A stretch of DNA of 38,013 nt from Polaromonas sp. (lineage in GTDB: Bacteria > Pseudomonadota > Gammaproteobacteria > Burkholderiales > Burkholderiaceae_C). The stretch covers positions 1 through 38,013 of the forward strand of contig JAJKJM010000006.1 of the NCBI GenBank assembly GCA_021153985.1. The letters are read 5' to 3'. Below the pieces are notes generated by a model. That model was not told the origin of the DNA. It worked only from the letters and a program-made list of their open reading frames with translations, and ran no database searches. Position numbers and translations under genes: made by a program. Below are positions 24,107 through 34,880 of the stretch, one piece after another. The stretch's first letter is position 1. Each line of letters starts with the position of its first letter.

Positions 24107-24753
24107 CCATGACCTACCAACGTCGCACCAAAGACCAGCTCGCAGCCCGCGTCGCCCAGGATATTTTTGACGGGGCCGTTGTCAACCTCGGCATCGGCCA
24201 GCCGACGCTGGTGGCCAACCATCTGCCAGCCGGGCGCGAGGTCATCCTGCAAAGCGAAAACGGCATCCTCGGCATGGGTCCGGCGCCTGCCGAGGGCGAA
24301 GAGGATTTCGACCTCATCAACGCCGGCAAGCAGCCGGTGACGCTGCTCAAGGGCGGCGCGTTTTTTCACCATGCCGACAGCTTCGCGATGATGCGCGGCG
24401 GCCACCTCGACATCTGCGTGCTGGGCGCCTTTCAGGTCTCAGCCACGGGCGACCTGGCCAACTGGAGCACCGGCGAGCCGGGCGCCATCCCCGCTGTTGG
24501 CGGCGCGATGGACCTGGCCATCGGCGCGCGTCAAACCTGGGTGATGATGGATTTGCTCACCAAGCAAGGGGTGAGCAAGCTGGTGCAGCAATGCAGCTAC
24601 CCGCTGACCGGCATCGCCTGCGTCAAGCGCGTCTACTCCGACATCGCGACACTGGAGTGCACGCCGCAGGGCCTGAAGCTGATCGACACCGTCGAAGGCC
24701 TGACGCACGCCGAACTCGAAAAACTGGTGGGCCTGCCGATTGCGGCCGCCTGA
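24103..24753 (+). CDS. pcaJ: 3-oxoadipate CoA-transferase subunit B
   Basis: 216 residues. The beta subunit of CoA-transferase family I. NLGIGQPTLVANHLP precedes the catalytic glutamate motif SENGILGMG (Glu52, which forms the enzyme-CoA thioester in the family); GGAFFHHADSFAMMRGGHLD and MDLLTKQGVSKLVQQCSYPLTG follow. It forms the active enzyme with PcaI. The start at 24103 overlaps the pcaI stop; a second ATG two codons on (24109) is possible. pcaF follows after 31 bases. Confidence 0.92.
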   Translation: MTMTYQRRTKDQLAARVAQDIFDGAVVNLGIGQPTLVANHLPAGREVILQSENGILGMGPAPAEGEEDFDLINAGKQPVTLLKGGAFFHHADSFAMMRGGHLDICVLGAFQVSATGDLANWSTGEPGAIPAVGGAMDLAIGARQTWVMMDLLTKQGVSKLVQQCSYPLTGIACVKRVYSDIATLECTPQGLKLIDTVEGLTHAELEKLVGLPIAAA

Positions 24754-24784
24754 TCTTTGACCCCATTTCTTTAAAGCACACACC

Positions 24785-25987
24785 ATGACCCAAGCTTTCA
24801 TCTGCGACGCCATCCGCACTCCCTTCGGCCGTTACGGCGGGGCCCTGAGCAGCGTGCGCACCGACGACCTGGGCGCGATCCCGATCAAGGCGCTGATGGC
24901 GCGCAACCCGAATGTCGACTGGCAGGCCGTCACGGACGTGCTTTACGGCTGCGCCAACCAGGCCGGTGAAGACAACCGCAACGTGGCGCGCATGGCGGCC
25001 TTGCTGGCGGGCCTGCCAATGGACGTACCCGGCGCCACCATCAACCGCCTGTGCGGCTCGGGCCTGGACGCCCTGGGCAGCGCCGCGCGCGCTATCAAAT
25101 CGGGTGAAGCCACCTTGATGATTGCCGGCGGTGTTGAAAGCATGAGCCGCGCGCCGTTCGTGATGCCCAAGGCCGAGAGCGCTTTCAGCCGTGCCAATGC
25201 GGTGTACGACACCACCATCGGCTGGCGTTTCATCAACAAGCTGATGAAAGAAAAATACGGCGTTGATGCCATGCCCGAGACCGCCGAGAACGTGGCCACA
25301 GACTACAAGATCAGCCGCGAAGACCAGGACAAGATGGCGCTGGCCAGCCAGCTCAAGGCCGTGGCCGCGCAAAAGGCCGGTTACTTCGACGCCGAAATCA
25401 CGCCGGTGACGATTGCCCAGAAGAAGGGCGATCCCATCGTGGTGAGCAAGGATGAGCATCCGCGCGAGACCTCGCTCGAAGCGCTGGCCAAACTCAAAGG
25501 CGTGGTGCGCCCTGACGGCACGGTGACGGCCGGCAACGCCAGCGGCGTGAACGACGGCGCCTGCGCATTGCTGCTGGCCGACGAAGCCACGGCCGCAAAG
25601 AATGGCCTCACGCCAAAGGCGCGCGTGGTCGGCATGGCCACCGCCGGCGTCGCGCCGCGCATCATGGGCATCGGCCCCGCGCCGGCCACGCAAAAAGTGC
25701 TGGCTCTGACGGGCCTCACCATCGAGCAGATGGACGTGATCGAACTCAACGAAGCCTTTGCCGCGCAAGGCCTGGCTGTGCTGCGCATGCTGGGCGTGCG
25801 CGACGACGACCCGCGCGTCAACCCCAACGGCGGCGCGATTGCGCTGGGCCATCCGCTGGGCGCTTCGGGTGCGCGCCTGGCCACCACGGCCGTCAACCAG
25901 CTGCACAAGGGCGGCGGCCGCTATGCGCTGGCCACCATGTGCATCGGCGTGGGGCAGGGCATTGCAGTCATTCTTGAGCGTGTCTGA
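24785..25987 (+). CDS. pcaF: 3-oxoadipyl-CoA thiolase
   Basis: 400 residues, the usual thiolase length. Catalytic residues are in place: nucleophile Cys90 (NRLCGSGLDA), His356 (ALGHPLGASGAR) and Cys386 (MCIGVGQG). GGVESMSRAPFVMPK and the N-terminal FICDAIRTPFGRYGGALS are typical of PcaF/PaaJ. It cleaves 3-oxoadipyl-CoA to succinyl-CoA and acetyl-CoA, the last step of the beta-ketoadipate pathway. It is last in the pcaIJF operon. General acetyl-CoA acetyltransferase is the alternative, but context favours PcaF. Confidence 0.92.
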   Translation: MTQAFICDAIRTPFGRYGGALSSVRTDDLGAIPIKALMARNPNVDWQAVTDVLYGCANQAGEDNRNVARMAALLAGLPMDVPGATINRLCGSGLDALGSAARAIKSGEATLMIAGGVESMSRAPFVMPKAESAFSRANAVYDTTIGWRFINKLMKEKYGVDAMPETAENVATDYKISREDQDKMALASQLKAVAAQKAGYFDAEITPVTIAQKKGDPIVVSKDEHPRETSLEALAKLKGVVRPDGTVTAGNASGVNDGACALLLADEATAAKNGLTPKARVVGMATAGVAPRIMGIGPAPATQKVLALTGLTIEQMDVIELNEAFAAQGLAVLRMLGVRDDDPRVNPNGGAIALGHPLGASGARLATTAVNQLHKGGGRYALATMCIGVGQGIAVILERV

Positions 25988-26056
25988 CGCGCCCTTGAAG
26001 CTTGCGCTTGCGCCGCCGCAATGCCGCAATGTCCTGTGAAGCGGACTGATATAGTT

Positions 26057-26073
26057 GCTATTAGTTTGATAGC
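26057..26073. repeat. Dispersed palindrome GCTAT-N7-ATAGC, copy 3
   Basis: GCTAT, spacer tagtttg, ATAGC, 70 bases beyond the pcaF stop in the pcaF-tauE gap. Confidence 0.7.
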
Positions 26074-26146
26074 TACTTGTCCATGCTCCATCTGGGCGGA
26101 AGGCACTTTTCCTTTATAAAAGCACGGACATCAACACGGCAAACAC

Positions 26147-26902
26147 ATGGCCTTCCCGCTGATCACCGATCCCTTCTTCTACGCCGTCGCCGTTCCCGCC
26201 GTGCTCATGCTGGGCGTCAGCAAAAGCGGCTTTGGCGCGGGCTTCGGCTCGCTGGCGGTGCCGGTGATGGCGCTGGCCGTCACGGTGCCGCAGGCCGCGG
26301 CCATCCTGATGCCGGTGTTGCTGCTGATGGACCTGCTGGGGCTGGCGGCTTTCCGGCGAGATTTCGACTTCAAGTTCCTGAAGTTCCTCGTTCCCTTTGG
26401 CCTGGTGGGCACGGTGGTGGGCGCGCTGCTCTTCAAGGTGCTGGACGCCAAGGTGGTGGCGGCGCTGGTGGGAATCTTCACGCTCTTGTTTCTGGCGCAG
26501 CGGCTTTTGTTTCCGCCGCGGCCCGACAGCCTGCCGCCACCCAAATGGGTGGGCGCGATCCTCACCGTCACCTCCGGGTTTACCAGCTTCGTGTCGCACG
26601 CCGGCGGGCCGCCCTTGAGCGCCTATGTCATCCCGATGCGCCTGAGCCCGGTGAAATTCACCGCCACCATGGCGGCCTTCTTTTTTGTCATTAATTTGTC
26701 GAAGTGGATTCCTTATGCCTGGCTGGGCCTGCTTGACCTGCGCAACATGGCGACCTCGCTCGCCTTGCTGCCCCTGGCGCCGATCGGCGTGTGGATGGGC
26801 GTGCGCATGGCCCGCAGCATCAGCCCGGTGCTTTTTTACCGGCTGCTGTATGTTGGCATGCTGCTGACGGGCTGCAAGCTGGTCTGGGACGGTTTTCGCT
26901 GA
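26147..26902 (+). CDS. TauE/SafE-family sulfite/organosulfonate exporter-type permease
   Basis: 251 residues, very hydrophobic, about eight membrane helices. The first helix pair carries the family motif GVSKSGFGAGFGSLAVPVMAL (~24-44, split by the turn), and the second half has the matching SHAGGPPLSAYVIP and the PVKFTATMAAFFFVINLSKW block. Family members export sulfite, sulfoacetate or related anions, or are of unknown substrate; nothing nearby names the substrate. It has no obvious operon partner: the upstream gap contains a repeat copy and the downstream gap is 171 bases. Confidence 0.9.
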   Translation: MAFPLITDPFFYAVAVPAVLMLGVSKSGFGAGFGSLAVPVMALAVTVPQAAAILMPVLLLMDLLGLAAFRRDFDFKFLKFLVPFGLVGTVVGALLFKVLDAKVVAALVGIFTLLFLAQRLLFPPRPDSLPPPKWVGAILTVTSGFTSFVSHAGGPPLSAYVIPMRLSPVKFTATMAAFFFVINLSKWIPYAWLGLLDLRNMATSLALLPLAPIGVWMGVRMARSISPVLFYRLLYVGMLLTGCKLVWDGFR

Positions 26903-27073
26903 GACCATGGACACAGAGGACTTGTCCGCCGGGCAGGCTCCTGCTTACATTTGCTCTTCACATTCAAAACTCTTGTCCGGCACCCGGGATTTTTACCGGC
27001 CTCTAGTCTGCAAATTTCTGTAAGAATCGCTGGGATGACCACAAGATGCGTGCGCCGCCGCTGATTTCCCTTC

Positions 27074-27964
27074 ATGACCACTGTTGTTTTTGCTGATCTC
27101 GTTGGCAGCACCAGCATGTTTGAACGGCTGGGCGATGAAACGGCATCACGCTTTGTCACCCAGTTGATCGGCGTGTTGAGCCAGGTCTTTGAGCAGCACC
27201 ACGGCCGGGTCGTCAAGCTGCTGGGCGACGGCCTCTTTGTGGTGTTCCCCAACGAAGGCGATGCGCTCTCGGCCTGCATCAGCATTCAAAAGCGCCTCCA
27301 GGAAACCCCTATCAAGCCCGGCGGCAGCGGCGCGCCGGTGCAGATGCAGATGGGCATCGAGTCGGGCGAAGTGGTCGAGATCGACGGCGACTGCTTCGGC
27401 GACACCGTCAATTCCGCCGCCCGCCTGGCCGATCTGGCCGGCGCCGCGCAAATCCTCACCACTGAAAACGTCTGGACCGCGCTGCTGCCCGCCCAGAAGG
27501 CATCGCTGCGCAGCATGGGCCCCATGTACCTGCGGGGCAGGGCCGGCGCCAGCCACGTCTACCGCGTCGAATGGCAGGCCGGGCGCGACGAAGACGCCAC
27601 GATGGCCGGGCGTTCGATGTTTGCCTCGCCGAGCCAGGCTTTCCTCGAGCTCACCTTCGCCGGGCAAACCGTGCGGCTGGACGCCAAGAGCAGCAAGCTC
27701 GCCCTGGGCCGGGCGGCCGACGCCGCGCTCACGCTGAACGATCCGCGCGTCTCGCGCATGCACGCCACGCTGGAGTGGCGCGGCGGGCATTTTGTGCTGA
27801 CGGACGCCTCCAGTTACGGTACCTGGGTCTATATGGGCAACCAGAGCGAAGCCGTGGTGCTGCGCCGCACCGAGTGCTACCTGGTCGGCAACGGCCAGAT
27901 TGTCCCGGGTTGCGACCGCGCTGACGACAACGCACCGCTGATCGGGTTTTCGATCAGCACCTGA
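27074..27964 (+). CDS. Class III adenylate cyclase fused to an FHA domain
   Basis: 296 residues, cytoplasmic. The cyclase homology domain is ~1-165: metal-binding Asp8 (FADLVGST) and Asp52 (LLGDGLFVVF), transition-state Asn113 and Arg117 (TVNSAARL), and the base-selecting pair Lys48 and Asp106, the combination of adenylate rather than guanylate cyclases. All catalytic positions appear intact. An FHA domain at ~190-285 has LGRAADAALTLND and SRMHATLEWRGGHFVLTD, but the usual Asn-Gly turn is YGT (SSYGTWVY). FHA domains bind phosphothreonine. A Ser/Thr kinase gene follows 201 bases downstream on the same strand, so kinase-dependent control is plausible (inference). The ATG is the first start after an in-frame TGA immediately upstream. 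Confidence 0.9.
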   Translation: MTTVVFADLVGSTSMFERLGDETASRFVTQLIGVLSQVFEQHHGRVVKLLGDGLFVVFPNEGDALSACISIQKRLQETPIKPGGSGAPVQMQMGIESGEVVEIDGDCFGDTVNSAARLADLAGAAQILTTENVWTALLPAQKASLRSMGPMYLRGRAGASHVYRVEWQAGRDEDATMAGRSMFASPSQAFLELTFAGQTVRLDAKSSKLALGRAADAALTLNDPRVSRMHATLEWRGGHFVLTDASSYGTWVYMGNQSEAVVLRRTECYLVGNGQIVPGCDRADDNAPLIGFSIST

Positions 27965-28165
27965 GGACCTAGTACGGCCTGAACGGGGCCGCGCAAGCAC
28001 CTTTTCGGGGATCAGCATCGGGAAAAGTTGCGGCTTTCACGGATGTTTCCCTCCGGTGAGGCAAGCTAGAATTGTTTGTTTCAAGACGTAGCCGGGCTTT
28101 TGGGCCGCCCGCAGGCTATCCCGCCTTTTCGCCTCTTCAGCCCATTCGCCCAATTCCATCTCCTC

Positions 28166-30397
<2,232 letters not shown>

Positions 30398-30418
30398 GAC
30401 GCTGTTAGTCCGCCCCTC

Positions 30419-30540
30419 TTACTCCTTCCCCCGCTGGGGGAAGGTGGGGATAGGGGCTGACGGTGATGGATCGACTTGCGCTTTAGGTTTGGGCGCTGCG
30501 GGCCCCCATCCCAGCCTTCCCCCAGCGGGGGAAGGAGTAA
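30419..30540. repeat. Large intergenic inverted repeat
   Basis: The left arm (30419-30458) and right arm (30501-30540) are inverted copies of ~40 bases. The outer 26 bases (TTACTCCTTCCCCCGCTGGG and on) match perfectly and the inner part has a few mismatches. Each arm contains its own palindrome, CTTCCCCC-gct-GGGGGAAG. The element lies just after the kinase stop and before the convergent kefC, so it may act as a terminator or be a family-specific mobile repeat. Confidence 0.9.
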
Positions 30541-30552
30541 AACCAGCAGGCT

Positions 30553-30569
30553 GCTATAAAAGGTATAGC
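30553..30569. repeat. Dispersed palindrome GCTAT-N7-ATAGC, copy 4
   Basis: GCTAT, spacer aaaaggt, ATAGC, 12 bases beyond the large inverted repeat in the gap between the kinase and kefC genes. Confidence 0.65.
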
Positions 30570-30617
30570 TGACTACCCAATATTTACATGGGCTACAGCC
30601 ATACTTTTCTCTAAAAC

Positions 30618-32444
30618 CTAGTCATGCCAGCCGGCAGGCCGGCGCTGCGCCTGCTGCTGGCGTTCCTGCGCCAGTTGCTCCTCCAGCTGCAAGCGGCCCT
30701 GCGTGGCCACGGCGATGACCTTGGTGCGGTCTTTGCGGTGCGGGTACATGCGTTCAAACAGCTCCAGGTTGTGGCGGCGAAAGCGCATGGCGGCCTGGCG
30801 CGCCTCATGCGGCGGCTGGCCCAGCAGCTCCAGCACCGTACGCGCGCTGCGCAGGCTAGACTCGAACACCTCGCGTTCCACCTGCATCACGCCGCGGTCA
30901 CGCAGCGCATTCCAGTGCGTCACGTCGCGCGCGCGGGCGACGATCTGCATTTGCGGGAAATGCTCGCGCGCCAGGTCCACGATCTTGAGCGACTGCTCCA
31001 TGTCGTCGACCGACAGCACCAGGATTTTGGCGGTGGCCGCGCCGGCGGTGCGCAGCAGGTCCAGCCGCGTCGCATCGCCGTAGAACACCCGGTAGCCGAA
31101 GGCCCGCACGGTTTCCACCATCTCGGCGTCGTGGTCCAGCACCGTGGCGGGGATGCCCTGGGCCAGCAGCATGCGGCCGACGATCTGGCCATAGCGGCCG
31201 AAGCCGGCAATGATGATGGGCGCCTCTTGCTGTTCGGAGATTTCCTCAAGCTGGGGTGTGTCGCAACCGGCCCAGCGCGGCAGCAGCAGCTTGTCGACGG
31301 CTACCAGCAGCAGCGGGCTGAGCAGCATCGACAGCGCCACCGCGCCTATCAGCAATGAGGCGGTTTCCGCCGAGAACACCTTGGCGCCGGCAGCCGCCTG
31401 GAACACCACGAAGGCGAATTCGCCGCCTTGGGCCAGCAGCACCGCGAACACCGGCCGTTCCTGAAAGGGCAGCTTCATGAGGCGCGCCAGGCCGTAGATC
31501 ACCACCAGCTTGAGCGTCAGAAAGCCGAACAGGATGGCGGCCATGAGGCCGGGTGACTTCCACAGCACGCCGAAGTCGATGCTCATGCCTACGGCGATGA
31601 AGAAGAGCCCCAGCAGCAGGCCCTTGAAGGGCTCGATGTCGGTTTCGAGTTCGCGCCGGTATTCGCTTTCCGCCAGCAGCACACCCGCCAGAAAGGCGCC
31701 CAGCGCCATCGACAGGCCGACAAACTGCATCAGCGCCGCGATGCTGACCACCAGCAGCAATGACGCCGCTGTAAAGATCTCGGGCGTGCCGCTGTTGGCG
31801 ATCCAGCGCAGCAGCGGGCGCAGCAAAAGGCGCCCGCCCAGGATGATCGTGGCGATGGCTGCTACGATTTTGAGAGCTTCAAATCCAGTGCTGGTATGGG
31901 CTGCAGCCTCATTTCCTCCAGACATGGCGCCCAGCAGAGGCAGCAGGGCCAGGATCGGGATGGCCGCCACATCCTGGAACAGCAGGATGGAAAACCCGGC
32001 TTGCCCGCTGGAGGTGGGCATCAGGTGGCGTTCGCCGATGGCCTGCAGGGCAATCGCGGTGGACGACAGCGCCAGGCCCAGACCTGCGACCAGCGCAATC
32101 TGCCAGCTCACGCCAAAAGCCATGGCCACGCCGGTCAGCAGCACGGCGCAGCCCAGCACCTGTGCGCTGCCCCAGCCGAAGATGGGCCGGCGCAAATTCC
32201 ACAGGCGCTTGGGCTCCAGCTCCAGGCCGACGAGGAAGAGCATCAGCACCACGCCGAATTCGGCAAAGTGAAGAATGTCCTGCACGTTGGTGACCAGCCC
32301 CAGGCCCCAGGGGCCGATGGCGATGCCGGCGCCGAGGTAGCCGATGATCGAGCCGAGGCCGAGTTTTTTGGCCAAGGGGACGGCGATGACGGCAGCGGCG
32401 AGATAAATGAGGCTGTTAGTCAGCCAGGCAGGTGCGTGCTCCAT
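30618..32444 (-). CDS. kefC: KefC-type K+/H+ antiporter (CPA2 family)
   Basis: 608 residues. About twelve membrane helices (~8-390) form the Na+/H+-exchanger fold, including GYLGAGIAIGPWGLGLV, VVLMLFLVGLELEPKRLW, AGFSILLFQDVAAIPILALL and FFIAVGMSIDFGVL. A cytosolic TrkA-N/KTN domain (~400-520) begins with the nucleotide-binding motif APIIIAGFGRYGQIVGRMLL. The charged Gln/Arg-rich tail is typical of KefB/C. These systems release K+ and acidify the cytoplasm during electrophile stress and are gated by glutathione adducts. The ATG at 32444 overlaps the stop of the KefF-like gene by one base (TGATG), which decides the start over a TTG one codon upstream. A degenerate GCTAT palindrome lies within the gene (31861-31877). 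KefB versus KefC cannot be settled by eye. Confidence 0.92.
   Translation of the reverse strand: MEHAPAWLTNSLIYLAAAVIAVPLAKKLGLGSIIGYLGAGIAIGPWGLGLVTNVQDILHFAEFGVVLMLFLVGLELEPKRLWNLRRPIFGWGSAQVLGCAVLLTGVAMAFGVSWQIALVAGLGLALSSTAIALQAIGERHLMPTSSGQAGFSILLFQDVAAIPILALLPLLGAMSGGNEAAAHTSTGFEALKIVAAIATIILGGRLLLRPLLRWIANSGTPEIFTAASLLLVVSIAALMQFVGLSMALGAFLAGVLLAESEYRRELETDIEPFKGLLLGLFFIAVGMSIDFGVLWKSPGLMAAILFGFLTLKLVVIYGLARLMKLPFQERPVFAVLLAQGGEFAFVVFQAAAGAKVFSAETASLLIGAVALSMLLSPLLLVAVDKLLLPRWAGCDTPQLEEISEQQEAPIIIAGFGRYGQIVGRMLLAQGIPATVLDHDAEMVETVRAFGYRVFYGDATRLDLLRTAGAATAKILVLSVDDMEQSLKIVDLAREHFPQMQIVARARDVTHWNALRDRGVMQVEREVFESSLRSARTVLELLGQPPHEARQAAMRFRRHNLELFERMYPHRKDRTKVIAVATQGRLQLEEQLAQERQQQAQRRPAGWHD
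31861..31877. repeat. Degenerate dispersed palindrome, copy 5 (within kefC)
   Basis: GCTAC, spacer gattttg, AGAGC: the same 5-7-5 layout with one change in each arm. It encodes part of ALKIVAA on the minus strand, at the loop after GFEA. Weak on its own. Confidence 0.35.
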
Positions 32445-33151
32445 CAAGACGCTCCCACGGCGTTTGCATTGGCGCCTTCATCATTTGCCACGGACCTGTC
32501 CCGCATGGGCACCACGCAGGCGGCGCATTGCTCCAGGTCTTCCAGCTCAGGCCAGTCGGGGTAGCTTTGCAGGCGCTGGCTGAAGGTTTCGATGTGGCCG
32601 GCCACCGTCTGCCGATCCACGGTGTGGGCGCCATGCAGCACCAGCGGCGGCAAAAACCGCATGCCGCACAGCGCGGCCGTCTGCTCGTAAGGCGGCAAAA
32701 AAGCGTCAAAGAAATAGCGGTTGTAACCCTGGGGGTGGTAGGACTCTTCAGGGCCGCCGGTGGTGGCCACCAGCCACAGGTCTTTGCCCTCCAGCGCCCG
32801 GCCCCGGCTTTCTCCGTCGCCATCACCTTCGCCGTAGGCCCAGCCGTAGGTCAACACGTCGTCAAGCCAGAGCTTTTGCAGCGCCGGCATGGAATACCAC
32901 TGGAGGGGGTGCACCAGCACGACCAGCCGGGCACGCTCCAGCGCGGCCTGCTCCTGCGGAACGTCAATCGCATAGTCCGGGTAACTGGAGTAAAGATCTT
33001 GCACCTGCACACGCGGCAAGGCCTTCGCAGCCTCCATCAAAGGGCGGTTGACCCGAGATTCGCGCCAGGCCGGATGGGCTGCAATGACATAAATGTCAGG
33101 GTTTGCCGTATCGTCTGTGGTCTTATGAGTGGTTGTGAGAACGGTGTCCAT
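32444..33151 (-). CDS. kefF: KefF-like NAD(P)H:quinone oxidoreductase, ancillary to KefC
   Basis: 235 residues from the ATG at 33151. Flavodoxin-like fold: DIYVIAAHPAWRESRVN (phosphate-binding region), VVLVHPLQWYSMPALQKLWLDDVLTYGWAYG and LWLVATTGGPEESYHPQGYN, the signature blocks of KefF/KefG/MdaB-type FMN quinone reductases. Such subunits bind the antiporter and are needed for full K+ efflux while detoxifying quinones. The stop overlaps the kefC start. An upstream in-frame start (33310) would overlap the divergent ParA gene and add 53 residues without family likeness, so it was rejected. The C-terminal ~35 residues (ELEDLEQCAACVVPMRDRSV) are an extra tail. Confidence 0.9.
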   Translation of the reverse strand: MDTVLTTTHKTTDDTANPDIYVIAAHPAWRESRVNRPLMEAAKALPRVQVQDLYSSYPDYAIDVPQEQAALERARLVVLVHPLQWYSMPALQKLWLDDVLTYGWAYGEGDGDGESRGRALEGKDLWLVATTGGPEESYHPQGYNRYFFDAFLPPYEQTAALCGMRFLPPLVLHGAHTVDRQTVAGHIETFSQRLQSYPDWPELEDLEQCAACVVPMRDRSVANDEGANANAVGAS

Positions 33152-33217
33152 GCCGTTACCATAGCGGAAAAGCAAGAGCAAGATCAGGGCTCGGCCCTGA
33201 ACAATGAGGAGATTCGC

Positions 33218-33835
33218 ATGCCCGTGGTTGTGATCGCCAATCCGAAGGGGGGCGTCGGCAAGACGACGCTGGCCACCAATGTTGCCGGCTACTTCGCCAG
33301 CCAGGGCCATTCGGTCATGTTGGGCGACGCCGACCGGCAGCAGTCTTCACGGCTGTGGCTGGGCCTGCGCCCTCCGGCCGCCAGGCCAATCGCCACCTGG
33401 GATGTGAGCGCCGACCTGATCGTCAAACCGCCCAAAGGCACCACCCATGTTGTGCTCGACACGCCTGGCGGCCTGCACGGCTGGCGCTTTAACGACGTCC
33501 TCAAGCTTGCTGACAAGGTCATCGTGCCGCTGCAGCCCAGCGTCTTCGACATCTTTGCCACGCGCACCTTCCTGGACCAGCTGGCCGAGCACAAGAATGC
33601 CGGCAAGATGCAGGTGGGCATTGTCGGCATGCGGGTGGATTCACGCACGATAGCCGCCGATAAATTGCGCGGCTTCGTGGAAGGCCTGGGCCTGCCGGTG
33701 CTGGGCTATCTGCGCGACACGCAAAACTACATCCACCTGGCCGCTCGCGGCCTGACCCTCTTTGACGTGGCGCCCAGCCGGGTCGAAAAAGACATGGAGC
33801 AGTGGAAGGCCATCTGCCAGTGGCTGGATCGCTGA
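33218..33835 (+). CDS. Orphan ParA-family ATPase
   Basis: 205 residues. The deviant Walker A motif NPKGGVGKTT (signature Lys10, Lys15) opens the protein; switch I is DADRQQSS, and LDTPGGLHGW carries the Walker B/switch II Asp. The ribosome binding site aggag (33207-33211) sets the ATG at 33218; the same frame extends far upstream, antisense to kefF, but that part is not protein-like. ParA/MinD ATPases position DNA or protein complexes along membranes or the nucleoid. No parB or parS-like site is seen beside it, so this is an orphan ParA-like protein whose cargo is unknown. It diverges from kefF. Confidence 0.9.
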   Translation: MPVVVIANPKGGVGKTTLATNVAGYFASQGHSVMLGDADRQQSSRLWLGLRPPAARPIATWDVSADLIVKPPKGTTHVVLDTPGGLHGWRFNDVLKLADKVIVPLQPSVFDIFATRTFLDQLAEHKNAGKMQVGIVGMRVDSRTIAADKLRGFVEGLGLPVLGYLRDTQNYIHLAARGLTLFDVAPSRVEKDMEQWKAICQWLDR

Positions 33836-33901
33836 GCGCAAGCGCCTCGGCTTGTCACTGAGCCGACAAGCTTGGCGGGCGCGTACCGCTACAGTGGCGC
33901 G

Positions 33902-34357
33902 ATGAGGACTTTTCAAACCCTGGCCGAGCTGGCCGCCTGCACCGGCCAGGAAGTCGCCGTCAGCGACTGGATCACCATCACCCAGCAACAGGTCAACCTG
34001 TTTGCCGAGGCCACGGGTGACCATCAATGGATTCATGTGGATGTGGAAAAAGCAACAGCCGGCCCATTTGGCGGGCCGATCGCGCATGGCTTTTTGACGC
34101 TGTCGCTGCTGCCGCGGTTTTTCGAATCCTCGTTTGAGATCACAGGCTCGCGCATGGGCGTGAACTATGGCCTCAACAGGGTGCGCTTTACGGCGCCCGT
34201 GCCGGTGGGCAGCCGCCTGCGGGGGCGCATGAAGCTGTTGGCTGCCGAGGCCATTGCCGACGACGGGATGCAGATGACCTGGGAAGTGACGGTAGAGCGT
34301 GAAGGGTCGGCCAAACCGGTGTGCGTGGCCGAGTCGCTGGTGCGGCGCTACCCGTGA
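33902..34357 (+). CDS. MaoC-family (R)-specific enoyl-CoA hydratase-like protein
   Basis: 151 residues, hot-dog fold. The hydratase dyad is present: Asp40 and His45 in GDHQWIHVD, followed by GPFGGPIAHGFLTLSLLP and MGVNYGLNRVRFTAPVPVGS, all typical of MaoC/NodN-like dehydratases. In the family these hydrate trans-2-enoyl-CoA to (R)-3-hydroxyacyl-CoA, feeding PHA synthesis or beta-oxidation. The ATG at 33902 fits family N-termini; an in-frame TTG at 33872 would add ten residues. It follows parA by 66 bases. Confidence 0.9.
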   Translation: MRTFQTLAELAACTGQEVAVSDWITITQQQVNLFAEATGDHQWIHVDVEKATAGPFGGPIAHGFLTLSLLPRFFESSFEITGSRMGVNYGLNRVRFTAPVPVGSRLRGRMKLLAAEAIADDGMQMTWEVTVEREGSAKPVCVAESLVRRYP

Positions 34358-34371
34358 GCGCCTGAGGCAGC

Positions 34372-34698
34372 CTAGATGCGCGTGAGCTGGCTGGCCGGCA
34401 GCCAGCCTGCAAAGACGTCGATCAGGCTATTGATGCGTTCAGCCGCTTCGCTTTGGGTGTGGGCCTGCGAAATGCACTGGTGCAGGTCGCTGCGCAGCAT
34501 CCACAGTTCCGAAGGCGTGTGCGCCACGCTGATTTTGTAAAGAACCCGTTGGGAACGCATGTCCTTGCAGTCGTGCAGCAGGGCTTGCAGGCTTTCCCGG
34601 ATCTGCTCGAGGGGCAGGCGGTTGGCGGGGGGGCGCCCGGAGTCGGCGAAGGCAGCGGGCGCTGCAATACCGAAGAGACGCTGGATAACCATGTTCAC
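34372..34698 (-). CDS. Conserved-looking hypothetical protein
   Basis: 108 residues, soluble and helical. Leu-rich amphipathic stretches (LEQIRESLQALLHDCKDM, ELWMLRSDLHQCISQ, AAERINSLIDVFAGW) suggest a small helical bundle. No known domain is recognised. The GTG at 34698 is preferred over the ATG two codons later because aggag lies seven bases upstream. It is convergent with the MaoC gene, 14 bases away. Function unknown. Confidence 0.7.
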   Translation of the reverse strand: MNMVIQRLFGIAAPAAFADSGRPPANRLPLEQIRESLQALLHDCKDMRSQRVLYKISVAHTPSELWMLRSDLHQCISQAHTQSEAAERINSLIDVFAGWLPASQLTRI

Positions 34699-34880
34699 GG
34701 GAAGACTCCTGCCAGTCTTGTGAACTGGACTATGGGAAGGGATAACTCGGGAAGGCCGGAAAGTGGGAAGTGGCCGGGGTACCGGCGTCCACAGACCTGA
34801 ATCTTTAGGCTTGAAGCATCGAATTATAGGGTTTTCACCTACTTGCCGGCAAGAGCCCAGGGCAGATGCCCGACGGACGG

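Noticed and set aside
24623-26029. 468-codon minus-strand frame opposite pcaJ and pcaF
   Set aside because: Shadow of pcaF with His/Gly/Arg-rich composition; pcaF has all its catalytic residues.
32432-33217. 262-residue N-terminal extension of the ParA-like protein
   Set aside because: The extension is antisense to kefF and not protein-like; a good ribosome binding site precedes the ATG at 33218 where the ParA fold begins.
33152-33310. Upstream start for the KefF-like gene
   Set aside because: It would overlap the divergent parA start and add residues with no flavodoxin-family likeness.
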